From an uncultured Pelagibacteraceae bacterium (GTDB lineage: Bacteria > Pseudomonadota > Alphaproteobacteria > Pelagibacterales > Pelagibacteraceae): DNA of 64,000 nt. Positions 56,516 to 64,000 of this stretch are shown here, one piece after another (the first letter of the stretch is position 1; every line of letters starts with the position of its first letter). The DNA is taken from assembly GCA_902618485.1 (NCBI GenBank), contig CACNAR010000002.1:124001-188000 (forward strand), in the 5' to 3' direction. The notes under the pieces are model-generated. The model was not told the origin of the DNA, made no database searches, and saw only the letters and a program-made list of their open reading frames with translations. The translations under genes and the position numbers were made by a program.

Positions 56516-57462
56516 AATCCATAGTGTTTTCGATTATTAATCAAAAATTTTATAGTTTTTATAATTGTTTGCTTGCTGGAATTTTTATTTGACCATCCAA
56601 GTTTTCGAAATTTTGAATCATTGATTCTGACAATTGGAACATCACCTCTCCACCCTCTAGTTCCACCAGTATATTTTTTTTTAATATTTTTTATTTTAAA
56701 AGCCTCTAAGGCTAACTTTAAAATTTCATTTACAGATATAAAATCTTTGGTTGATAAATTATAAACTTGATGATTTTTGAATTTAAAATTCTTAGCTTTA
56801 ATTAGAGCGCTTACAACATCTGAAACATGTAAATATGATTTACTTTGTTGTCCATTGCCTAGAATATTAATTTCTTTTTTATTCTTAAACAATTTTTTTA
56901 CAAAATCATAACAAACACCATGAGTACAATTATCGCCAGAAACATTAGCAAATCTAAATGATATTCCAGTAATTCCTACTAGATTAGAATATGATGCAAT
57001 AAGATTTTCGCAGTATAATTTACTTGCACCATAAGTTGAAATTGGATTGGTTATAGTTTTATCTTCTATCAATGGTTTATCTTTTTTATCACCATAAACT
57101 CCACTTCCAGACGCAAAAATAATTTTTTTAATATTATTTTTTCTCATTGCTTCTAATACATTTCTTAAAAGAATAGTGCCTTCTATAAAATCGATATCTG
57201 GATTTTTTACAGCTGCTGCTATATCTGGATTTGCAGCAAAATGATAAACTAAGTCTGTTTTTTTTATTGATTTATTAAGTTTATTTTGATTTTTTAAATC
57301 AGCATTAATAATTCTAATTTTCTTACTTTTCTTTAAAAACCATTTTTTTCCAGAGGAAAAATTATCATAAATTATTATCTTTTTAATTTTTTTAAGTTTA
57401 TTTACCTCGTTTACTAAGTTGCTTCCTATAAAACCAGCTCCACCAGATATAAATAAATTCAT
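56512..57462 (-). CDS. NAD-dependent nucleotide-sugar epimerase
   Basis: Extended SDR of 316 residues. NAD fold SGGAGFIGSNL; YHFAANPDIAAAVKNP; SGSGVYGD; catalytic YGASK; SFRFANVSGDNCTHGVCYDF. The C-terminal GGTRGWRGDVP is typical of UDP-glucose 4-epimerase-like proteins. It lies between the GmhA-like and DPM1-like genes with a 7-base gap and a 4-base overlap. The substrate may be the activated heptose made by this cluster, by position only. Confidence 0.87.
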   Translation of the reverse strand: MNLFISGGAGFIGSNLVNEVNKLKKIKKIIIYDNFSSGKKWFLKKSKKIRIINADLKNQNKLNKSIKKTDLVYHFAANPDIAAAVKNPDIDFIEGTILLRNVLEAMRKNNIKKIIFASGSGVYGDKKDKPLIEDKTITNPISTYGASKLYCENLIASYSNLVGITGISFRFANVSGDNCTHGVCYDFVKKLFKNKKEINILGNGQQSKSYLHVSDVVSALIKAKNFKFKNHQVYNLSTKDFISVNEILKLALEAFKIKNIKKKYTGGTRGWRGDVPIVRINDSKFRKLGWSNKNSSKQTIIKTIKFLINNRKHYGF

Positions 57463-57469
57463 CTAGAAA

Positions 57470-58066
57470 TTACTTTATTGACTCCCAGGTTGTTTTGTTT
57501 TCCATTAAATCAGGATGACTAACTAAAAAATGCCAAATAACGGAGGTTAATCCCTCAGTAATTGGTGTTATAAAATTACTGTCGTCTATATCAAAAACCA
57601 AACAAACATCGGAATTCTTGTTGGCATAGCCTGTTTCTTTTCCAATTACAGAGATTATTTTGCATCCTACTTCTTTAGAATAATCAATACAATTTATCAA
57701 ATTAACAGAGATATTTTTTTCTTTTGATCCTCCACCAACTGAGTAAACCATTATCACGTCATCAGAGTTTAATTTTGATCCTTTTAAATAATTTTTATAC
57801 GAGTTTTCCCAACCTTCATCATTAATTCTTGCTGTTAACTCTGAAACATTATCTGTTGGAGTAAACGATTGTAGATTGCAAATTTTCCTAAAATCATTAA
57901 CCGCATGGCTACAATGTCCTGCAGAACCTCCAACTCCAATTAAAAACAATCTACCATTTTTATTTTTACATTCTACCAATATCGAAACCATTTTATCTAA
58001 AATTTTATTGTCAACTTTACTCAGTGATGAAATGTTTTTACTGATAAATTCTTTTGAAAAGCTCAT
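57470..58066 (-). CDS. gmhA: GmhA-like SIS-domain phosphoheptose isomerase
   Basis: Predicted to convert sedoheptulose 7-phosphate to D-glycero-D-manno-heptose 7-phosphate. It has 198 residues, as usual. The SIS motif is LIGVGGSAGHCSHAVNDF. VYSVGGGSKEKNISVNLINCIDYSKEVGCKIISVIGK is the second sugar-phosphate loop (usual STSGNS). It lies 2 bases after the HddA-like kinase gene, which strongly supports a heptose role. Confidence 0.82.
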   Translation of the reverse strand: MSFSKEFISKNISSLSKVDNKILDKMVSILVECKNKNGRLFLIGVGGSAGHCSHAVNDFRKICNLQSFTPTDNVSELTARINDEGWENSYKNYLKGSKLNSDDVIMVYSVGGGSKEKNISVNLINCIDYSKEVGCKIISVIGKETGYANKNSDVCLVFDIDDSNFITPITEGLTSVIWHFLVSHPDLMENKTTWESIK

Positions 58067-58068
58067 AC

Positions 58069-59049
58069 TTAATTTCTTCCTAATATTACAGAACCATCAT
58101 AATCAAAGTTATATTTAAGCTCCAGTAATTTTAAATTTTTCATTTTTGAACGCAGTTTTAACTTATCTTTTGTGATAAACAAAACAAATCCACCACCGCC
58201 TGCTCCAATTAATTTTGCACCCAAAGCCCCATTTTTTAAACCATATTCAATTAAGTTATTAATACTATTAGAACTCATATTTTTTGACCTTTTCATTTTA
58301 TAATTCCAGTGTTCATTCATTAAATTTGCATAATCCTGCACAGATCCTCTTTGAAAAACATTTATTGACTCGTTTGCTATTTCTTTTACAAAATCTAAAG
58401 ATTGTATTAGTTCTTTATTTTTCTTTTTTGTTTTTTTTTCTTGTTCACCTAGAATATTTTTTGATTGCCTCGTATAACCAGTAAAATATGTTAAAAAACT
58501 ATCATCTAACTCATCTATAAAATCTTGAGAAATTTTCAATTCTTCTATTTTTGTTTTTCCATTTTTTGAAATTTTTATTATCTTTAAGCCCCCGTAACTA
58601 GAAATAAAAGGATCTTGTTTTCCCGATGGTTCTTTTAAAATATCCATTTCTATTTTGCAGGCATTGTCAGCTAATTCGTATCTACTCAAATTTTTATTAT
58701 AAAACGAATTTACAACGTTTATTAATCCTACCAAAAATGTACCCGATGAGCCAAGTCCTGTTCCGGCTGGAACATCTGAAATACTTGATATTTCCAAGTA
58801 GTCAGGAATTTTAAAAAAACTCAATGTTTCTCTTATTGCATTATGTTTTATTGAATTAATTGTTTTTTTTTTTTCTATTTCTGAGTATTTTAATAAAAAA
58901 TTTTTCTTCCAGGTCTTATTAACTGTTACATATATATATTTATTTATTGCGGCACTGATTACCAAACCACCCTTTAATTTGTAGTATGATGGCAAATCAG
59001 TTCCACCACCAGCAAGTGAAATTCTTAATGGAGATCTACTTAGAAACAT
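58069..59049 (-). CDS. hddA: GHMP kinase, HddA-like (heptose 7-phosphate kinase)
   Basis: Predicted to phosphorylate D-glycero-alpha-D-manno-heptose 7-phosphate at C1. It has 326 residues. SRSPLRISLAGGGTDLPSYY is the HddA opening, the GHMP ATP loop is DVPAGTGLGSSGTFLVG, and KLIGAGGGGFVLF is motif 3. It is the first gene of the minus-strand half, divergent by 53 bases from the HddC-like gene. Fucokinase-like specificity is the main alternative. Confidence 0.84.
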   Translation of the reverse strand: MFLSRSPLRISLAGGGTDLPSYYKLKGGLVISAAINKYIYVTVNKTWKKNFLLKYSEIEKKKTINSIKHNAIRETLSFFKIPDYLEISSISDVPAGTGLGSSGTFLVGLINVVNSFYNKNLSRYELADNACKIEMDILKEPSGKQDPFISSYGGLKIIKISKNGKTKIEELKISQDFIDELDDSFLTYFTGYTRQSKNILGEQEKKTKKKNKELIQSLDFVKEIANESINVFQRGSVQDYANLMNEHWNYKMKRSKNMSSNSINNLIEYGLKNGALGAKLIGAGGGGFVLFITKDKLKLRSKMKNLKLLELKYNFDYDGSVILGRN

Positions 59050-59102
59050 AAATTGAATATATTATAATTTTAATTTTTTTAATTTTATATATACGTATAT
59101 TA

Positions 59103-59798
59103 GTGAAAAAAAAACCACCTATCATTATACTTGCTGGCGGGAAAGCAACAAGACTTAGGCCAATTACCAAAAATATCCCTAAATCAATGGTTTTGATAAA
59201 TAATAAACCATTTTTATATTATCAATTGAAACAGCTAAAAAGATTTAATTTTGAAAAAATAATCATTTCTACAGGGTATAAAAGTCAGGTTATTGAAAAT
59301 TATATTAAGAAAAAATTTAAAGATAAATCAATATCAATAGTAAAGGATAACAAATATCATTCTGGGACGGGTGGTGCTATTAAAAATTGTCTAAAGTATA
59401 TTAATAATGATTTTTTTGTAATTTATGGTGACAGTTATCTTAGTATTAATTATAATAAAGTTTATAAAAAATTTCTATTTAGTAAAAAAGATCTTTTAAT
59501 TACAGCCTTCAAAAATAAAAATAAATACGATAATAGTAATTTATTTATAAAAAATAATAAAATTCTTGATTACGATAAAGATTCAAAAAAAGCTGAGCAT
59601 ATTGATTATGGGGTTCTATGTATTAATAAAAAGGCTTTTAAAGGTGTTAAAACTTATAGATTTGATTTAAAAAAAATAATAATAAGACAAATTCAAAATA
59701 ATAATATTTCTTTTTTTGAAGTAAAAAAAAGATTTTATGAAATTGGTAATAAAGTTTCTTTAAAAGAATTTAAAGAGTATGCAAAAAAAAAATTATAA
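59103..59798 (+). CDS. hddC: Sugar-1-phosphate nucleotidyltransferase, HddC-like (GTG start)
   Basis: Predicted to add GMP to heptose 1-phosphate, giving GDP-heptose. It has 231 residues. The pyrophosphorylase loop is LAGGKATRLRP (10-20), with KSMVLINNKPFLYYQL after it; the metal Asp lies in VIYGDSYL. The start is GTG at 59103 in an AT-only leader without Shine-Dalgarno. It overlaps the next GT2 gene by 20 bases. Base specificity (GTP or CTP) cannot be read directly; GDP is inferred from the HddA partner. Confidence 0.82.
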   Translation: MKKKPPIIILAGGKATRLRPITKNIPKSMVLINNKPFLYYQLKQLKRFNFEKIIISTGYKSQVIENYIKKKFKDKSISIVKDNKYHSGTGGAIKNCLKYINNDFFVIYGDSYLSINYNKVYKKFLFSKKDLLITAFKNKNKYDNSNLFIKNNKILDYDKDSKKAEHIDYGVLCINKKAFKGVKTYRFDLKKIIIRQIQNNNISFFEVKKRFYEIGNKVSLKEFKEYAKKKL

Positions 59799-60486
59799 AC
59801 TAGATGTTCTTCTTTTGGCTCACAACGAAGAAAAAACAATTGTCAAAGAAATACTTAATATAATTAAAATTTTAAAAAAAATAAAATTCAGAATTATAGT
59901 TGTTGAGGATGGTAGCAAGGACAAAACATTAAAAAAGTTAAAATCTTTAAAAAAAAAAATTACTTTAATTTCCTCAAAAAAAAGACTTGGTTATACAACT
60001 GCTCTTTTGAAAGGAGTTGATGCTGCTAATTCTAAATTTATAATGCATAGTGATACTGGTAACAAATTTGATTATAGAGAAATAATTAATTTTTATAATA
60101 TCATCTCAAAAAAGAAGTTTGACTTAATTGCAGGAAATAGAATAAAAAGATTTGACAGTATTTTTAGACAAATTTTAACTAAAGGTTTAGCTTTTTATTG
60201 TAATATTTTTTTCAATATAAACTATAAAGATTATGATTGTGGATTTAAAATGTATAAAACAAACGTTTTAAAAGAAATTCTTAAGGATGGCCTTAAGTCA
60301 AAAAATTTAGTTTCAAGTGAAATTTTTTTAAGATTCATTTTTAGAAAAAAAAAAATAAAACAGTTTAACGTCAAATATTATGCATCAAAAAATAGAATAT
60401 CTAGAGGCCTCCCCTTAGTTAAAATTTTTAAAGTGATATTTGAAACTATCTTAAATTATCGAAAAATAAAAAAAGAAATTATATGA
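59779..60486 (+). CDS. GT2-family glycosyltransferase
   Basis: A 235-residue DPM1-like GT2 protein. VLLLAHNEEKTI and IIVVEDGSKDKT are the nucleotide motifs; MHSDTGNKFDY stands where the DxD motif is usually found, so only one of the two aspartates is kept. DYDCGFKMYKT is the acceptor loop. It is strongly basic. It overlaps hddC by 20 bases and the FAD oxidoreductase by 4. Confidence 0.84.
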   Translation: MQKKNYKLDVLLLAHNEEKTIVKEILNIIKILKKIKFRIIVVEDGSKDKTLKKLKSLKKKITLISSKKRLGYTTALLKGVDAANSKFIMHSDTGNKFDYREIINFYNIISKKKFDLIAGNRIKRFDSIFRQILTKGLAFYCNIFFNINYKDYDCGFKMYKTNVLKEILKDGLKSKNLVSSEIFLRFIFRKKKIKQFNVKYYASKNRISRGLPLVKIFKVIFETILNYRKIKKEII

Positions 60487-61778
60487 AAAAAAAAGTTATA
60501 GCTGTTTTGGGAGGGGGAATATCAGGACTAGCGTTCTCGGCAAATTCAAAAGATAAAACAATAATTATTGAAAAAGAATCAAGATGTGGAGGTCATTGCC
60601 AAACAAAAATAGAAAAAAATTTTACTTATGATATTGGTGGTCCACATATTTTATTCTCAAAAAATAAAAAGATATTGAGATATATGGTTAAGTTGCTGAA
60701 AAATAATATATCAACTAACAAAAGAGATAATAAAATTTTTTATAAAGGAAAATTATTAAAGTACCCTTTTGAGAATGGAATTAATGATTTATTACCAAAT
60801 GAAAAATTTGATTGTTTAAACGATTTTATTTTTAATAAAAATAAAAAAAAAAAACCTAAAAATTTTAAAGACTGGTTATATTATAATTTCGGAAATTTTT
60901 TAACAAATGAATATCTCTTGCCATACAATGAGAAAATTTGGAACACTAAAGCTGATAAAATGGATTTTGATTGGGTTGAAGGTAGAGTGCCTATTTCTTC
61001 AAACCAAGAATTAATTAAGACTGCTGTTGGAATACCAACAGAGGGTTATACTCATCAACTATATTTCTATTATCCAAAAAGAGGAGGCTATGAAGAATTT
61101 TGCAAAGCTTTAGAAAAAAAATGTAAAAAAATTAAAACAAATTTTAAAATTAAAAAAATTTATAAAACTAAAAAAAAATGGATAATTGAAAACAATAATG
61201 AAAAAATTATTTGTGACGAAATAGTATCAACTATTCCAATAAAAGATTCATTAAATTATTTCTCAAAAGTACCTAAAAAAGTTCTGACAGCATCTAAAAA
61301 TTTAAAATCTAATTCTTTAATTCAAATTAGTTTAGGTTTTAAAACAAATACAAAAATACCTTATACCGCTATTTATTTTCCTAATAAGGACTTTTTATTT
61401 CATAGAGCTTCTTTTCCACATAATTTTTCAAAATATTGTGTTCCAAAAAATCATATTTTAATCAACTTTGAAATAACTGTTAATAAAGGAGATGGAATTT
61501 ACGAAAAAAACGATAATTTTTTAATTAATCATTGTTACAAAAAAATTATAGGAACGAATTTAATTAAAAACGCAAAATTAAAATATAAAAATGTTGAAAG
61601 AACTGAATATGCTTATGTAGTAAGGGATTTTAAACATAAAAAAAATTTGAATACATGTTTAAACTTTTTAAATAAAAAAGGAATTCACTCTTTAGGAAGA
61701 AATGCTCAATTTTTATATATTAATTCTGATGAGGCGGTAAGGAGAGGAATTGAGTTAGCAAAAAAATTTAATGAATAA
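60483..61778 (+). CDS. FAD-dependent oxidoreductase, UDP-galactopyranose mutase/amine oxidase-like
   Basis: A 431-residue flavoprotein. The N-terminal dinucleotide fold is VLGGGISGLAFSA, followed by IIEKESRCGGHCQT and YDIGGPHILFS, and a C-terminal FAD contact around GIHSLGRNAQF...NSDEAVRRGIE. The layout is that of the protoporphyrinogen-oxidase/UDP-galactopyranose-mutase superfamily. In a sugar cluster a mutase, desaturase or oxidase on an activated sugar is plausible, but no reaction can be assigned. It overlaps gmhB by 8 bases. Confidence 0.78.
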   Translation: MKKKVIAVLGGGISGLAFSANSKDKTIIIEKESRCGGHCQTKIEKNFTYDIGGPHILFSKNKKILRYMVKLLKNNISTNKRDNKIFYKGKLLKYPFENGINDLLPNEKFDCLNDFIFNKNKKKKPKNFKDWLYYNFGNFLTNEYLLPYNEKIWNTKADKMDFDWVEGRVPISSNQELIKTAVGIPTEGYTHQLYFYYPKRGGYEEFCKALEKKCKKIKTNFKIKKIYKTKKKWIIENNNEKIICDEIVSTIPIKDSLNYFSKVPKKVLTASKNLKSNSLIQISLGFKTNTKIPYTAIYFPNKDFLFHRASFPHNFSKYCVPKNHILINFEITVNKGDGIYEKNDNFLINHCYKKIIGTNLIKNAKLKYKNVERTEYAYVVRDFKHKKNLNTCLNFLNKKGIHSLGRNAQFLYINSDEAVRRGIELAKKFNE

Positions 61779-62304
61779 TAATAAAGCTTTTTTTTTTGAT
61801 AGAGATGGTGTTCTTAATAAAGCAGTAATAAAAAATAAAAAACCGTATCCACCACAAAATTTAGAGAAACTTATTCTTAATAAAGATGCTTTGGAAATAA
61901 TTACATTTCTAAAAAAACTAGAATTTAAAATCTTTGTATTTACAAATCAACCTGATGTAGCCAGGAGAAAGATAAAAAAAAAAGAAGTTATTAAGATAAA
62001 CGATTATATCACAAAAAAACTTTTAATTGATGAGCTATTTGTTTGTTATTGTGCAACTAATGAATGTTTTAGACGTAAACCTAACCCAGGAATGATTTTT
62101 GATGCAAAAAAAAAATGGCGTATAAATTTACAAAAAAGTTATGTTGTGGGTGATAGATATAAAGATATAGAAGCTGGTATTAATGCTGGAACTAGAACCA
62201 TTTATATGAAAAATAATTACAATGAAAAAAAACCAAAAAACTTTAATTACATAATAAAAACTTTAAAAGATATAAAAAAAATTATAAAAAGAGAGCATGA
62301 ATAA
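61771..62304 (+). CDS. gmhB: HAD-family heptose bisphosphate phosphatase, GmhB-like
   Basis: Predicted to remove the C7 phosphate from heptose 1,7-bisphosphate. It has 177 residues. The HAD nucleophile motif is FFFDRDGVLN with Asp10 and Asp12; VFTNQPDVARR and RKPNPGMIFDA follow, then VGDRYKDIEAG. The zinc loop is shortened to CYCATNECFRRKP, with three cysteines and no histidine, unlike E. coli GmhB (Cys-His-Cys-Cys). It overlaps its neighbours by 8 bases on both sides. Confidence 0.83.
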   Translation: MNNNKAFFFDRDGVLNKAVIKNKKPYPPQNLEKLILNKDALEIITFLKKLEFKIFVFTNQPDVARRKIKKKEVIKINDYITKKLLIDELFVCYCATNECFRRKPNPGMIFDAKKKWRINLQKSYVVGDRYKDIEAGINAGTRTIYMKNNYNEKKPKNFNYIIKTLKDIKKIIKREHE

Positions 62305-63004
62305 ACTAAAAATAAAAATATTTGCTGATGGTGCTGATGAAAAACATATGCTGGCTTTAAATAAGCTTCCATATATAAAAGGTTTAACAACAAATCCTAG
62401 TTTAATGAAAAAGGCAGGAATAAAAAACTATAGTATTTTTGCAAAAAAAATTTTAAAGAAAATCAAAATAAAACCTATATCTTTTGAGGTGTTCTCAGAC
62501 AAACATAAAGAGATGTATAGACAGGCAAAGATAATTTCCTCATGGGGGAAAAACGTCTATGTTAAAATACCAATAACAAATTCCAAAGGTAAAGGTTGTT
62601 ATAAAATAATTAAGAAACTCTCAGATGAAAAAGTTAACTTAAATATCACAGCTATTTTTACAATGAGTCAGGTAAAAAATTTGAAGAAAAATTTAAATCC
62701 AAAATCAAAAAGTATAATTTCTATTTTTGCTGGTAGAATTGCAGACACAGGAAGAAATCCAGCCAATATTATTATACAAAGCGTTAAAATGTTCTCAAAA
62801 AATAAAAATATAGAAATATTGTGGGCAAGTACAAGAGAGTTATACAATATATTTGAAGCTAATAATTTAAAATGTCAAATTATCACTGTGACGCCTGACA
62901 TTCTAAAAAAAACCAAACTTATTAATTACAATTTAAATAAATATTCAATTGATACAATAAAAGATTTTTATAATGATGCGAAAGCAGTTGGATACAAAAT
63001 TTAA
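62297..63004 (+). CDS. tal: Transaldolase-family protein
   Basis: A 235-residue class I aldolase of the short transaldolase/fructose-6-phosphate aldolase group. IFADGAD (8-14), GLTTNPSLMKKAG (29-41) and VYVKIPIT, with Schiff-base Lys90, are diagnostic; NITAIFTMSQ and IFAGRIADTGR follow. It is the last gene of the hddC-GT2-FAD-gmhB run. Transaldolase chemistry can supply or consume sedoheptulose 7-phosphate, the entry compound of heptose synthesis, which would explain its place here. It is Lys/Ile-rich like its neighbours. Confidence 0.85.
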   Translation: MNKLKIKIFADGADEKHMLALNKLPYIKGLTTNPSLMKKAGIKNYSIFAKKILKKIKIKPISFEVFSDKHKEMYRQAKIISSWGKNVYVKIPITNSKGKGCYKIIKKLSDEKVNLNITAIFTMSQVKNLKKNLNPKSKSIISIFAGRIADTGRNPANIIIQSVKMFSKNKNIEILWASTRELYNIFEANNLKCQIITVTPDILKKTKLINYNLNKYSIDTIKDFYNDAKAVGYKI

Positions 63005-63966
63005 TAATCCAAACTTTTAATACATTGTCTTAAGGTTTTGTCTAATGGAGTATTTCTAAATATATTATCTTTTTTTGCATCTAAACAATCAAAATAAGAA
63101 AATTTACCAATATTTTTAATCTGATTTAAATTTAAAGGAAAAGATATAAGAAGATTGAGCCCGGTAAATTTAAATAAGTAGTGCAAAAATAAAAAAAAAT
63201 TTTTTGATAACATTAAACTAAAATCTGATTTGTTAGCGATGCGTCTTACTCTTTTTACTAAATCTTTAATCTTTATATTATGACCACTTAAAATATAAGT
63301 TTTATTATTTTTTTTATTTAACATTAAAACTATTGATCTACATACATCTCTGACATTAATAAGATTTATACCTCCTTGAACATAAAAACCAATCGGAGTT
63401 CTGATCATATTCTTAATATTTGATGTAGAAGGAGTAATTCTAAAATCATTTAAACCGATCATAGAGCTTGGCAAAACTAAAGATATTGGAAATTTATATT
63501 TCTTAATTTCTTTTTTGACTATTTTATAAGAAGTTAATTTAGAATTTACGTAAGGATCATTAGAAGAGTCTATTATCTTTATATTCTTTTTTAAAATTTG
63601 ATTATAATTAAGACCTAAAACAGAAACTGAACTTATATATATACCTTTATCAATTTTTAATTTTAAAAAAAGTTTACAAAAATTTTCTGCACTTTTTTTT
63701 GCAGTCTTCAGTGTAATTTGTCTAAATTTTTCTTCGTGAGAATAAATAGCCGCAGCATGAATTACATAATTTTTTCCAATTGATGCAGAGTAAAAATCAT
63801 TAAATTTATTAACATCACCATATATTATATTTATACGATTATTTTTTAAATTTTTTGTATTTGAATTTTTTCTACAAAAAGCAAACACATCATAATATTT
63901 TTTTAGCTCTAGACATAAATTATATCCCAAGTGCCCAGTGGCACCTGTTACTAAAACTTTTTTCAT
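63001..63966 (-). CDS. NAD-dependent epimerase/reductase of the extended SDR family
   Basis: A 321-residue extended SDR, convergent with the transaldolase gene (4-base overlap). NAD fold VTGATGHLGYNLCLEL; HAAAIYSHEE; ISSVSVLG; catalytic YVNSK. GINLINVRDVCRSIVLML and the pattern of dihydroflavonol-reductase-like proteins suggest reduction or epimerisation of a sugar or small ketone. The substrate is unknown. The last 34 bases of the window after its start hold nothing recognisable. Confidence 0.82.
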   Translation of the reverse strand: MKKVLVTGATGHLGYNLCLELKKYYDVFAFCRKNSNTKNLKNNRINIIYGDVNKFNDFYSASIGKNYVIHAAAIYSHEEKFRQITLKTAKKSAENFCKLFLKLKIDKGIYISSVSVLGLNYNQILKKNIKIIDSSNDPYVNSKLTSYKIVKKEIKKYKFPISLVLPSSMIGLNDFRITPSTSNIKNMIRTPIGFYVQGGINLINVRDVCRSIVLMLNKKNNKTYILSGHNIKIKDLVKRVRRIANKSDFSLMLSKNFFLFLHYLFKFTGLNLLISFPLNLNQIKNIGKFSYFDCLDAKKDNIFRNTPLDKTLRQCIKSLDY

Positions 63967-64000
63967 AAAGCAAATTTATTGTAGTTTCTTTTTTCTACCA

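Overview
The window looks like a chromosomal piece of a SAR11-clade alphaproteobacterium (Candidatus Pelagibacter type). The sequence is very AT-rich, genes are packed with gaps of a few bases or short overlaps, and there are no insertion sequences, prophage genes or CRISPR arrays. Alphaproteobacterial markers are a circularly permuted two-piece tmRNA gene, the hflK-hflC-DUF2065-deg cluster, the tol-pal/cpoB/tilS/ftsH/folP/glmM run, a TrcR (DUF1013) gene, a three-subunit transhydrogenase, and a 5S rRNA gene with no 23S beside it. No species name can be proved from the window alone.

Layout. 1-5.4 kb: Deg protease (cut by the left edge), DUF2065 protein, HflC, HflK, Mrp and ThyX. 5.4-5.7 kb: permuted tmRNA. 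5.7-6.4 kb: an orphan glycosyltransferase-like gene. 6.4-12.8 kb (minus): S49 peptidase, GlyQ, GlyS and pyruvate phosphate dikinase. 12.9-23.2 kb: isoprenoid genes (ispB, dxs, ispA, xseB), pdxH, aroC, Sua5, an ABC-2 transporter, tRNA-Arg, a pseudouridine synthase and the heat-shock sigma factor RpoH. 23.2-38.9 kb: one long minus-strand run. In transcription order it is a coiled-coil protein, ZapA, 5-formyl-THF cyclo-ligase, YmdB-type phosphoesterase, YebC, RuvC, TolQRAB, Pal (then a clear terminator), CpoB, TilS, FtsH, FolP, GlmM, ThiD and PurA. 39-47.2 kb: a plus-strand run of central carbon genes (tkt, gap, pgk, class I fba), then thiE, efp, suhB, rpmE, trcR-like, rpsU and initiator tRNA. 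47.3-51.4 kb (minus): 5S rRNA, an epimerase, rpmJ, a 36-residue CoxIV-like protein and pntAA-pntAB-pntB.

51.5-64 kb is a surface-polysaccharide region. It has GalE, an O-antigen ligase/polymerase-like membrane protein, a WecA/MraY-like glycosyl-1-phosphate transferase, three GT2 glycosyltransferases, further sugar epimerases, an FAD oxidoreductase, and a set matching GDP-D-glycero-D-manno-heptose synthesis (GmhA-like isomerase, HddA-like kinase, GmhB-like phosphatase, HddC-like nucleotidyltransferase) with its own transaldolase. Its place directly upstream of a lone 5S gene fits the hypervariable island known in SAR11 genomes between 23S and 5S rRNA.

How the genes fit together: PPDK, GAPDH, PGK and class I aldolase are consistent with gluconeogenic flux to hexose and, through transketolase/transaldolase, to sedoheptulose 7-phosphate, the precursor of the heptose sugars encoded in the island. 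Tol-Pal, GlmM, the polyprenyl synthases and the island together serve the envelope. HflKC, FtsH, Deg, tmRNA and RpoH form a protein quality-control set. The most unusual signals are the probable AUU start of rpsU, the 12-nt spacer of the permuted tmRNA, the heptose/transaldolase module beside the split rRNA operon, the absence of ruvA/ruvB at their usual place, and the altered coenzyme-binding residues of GAPDH.
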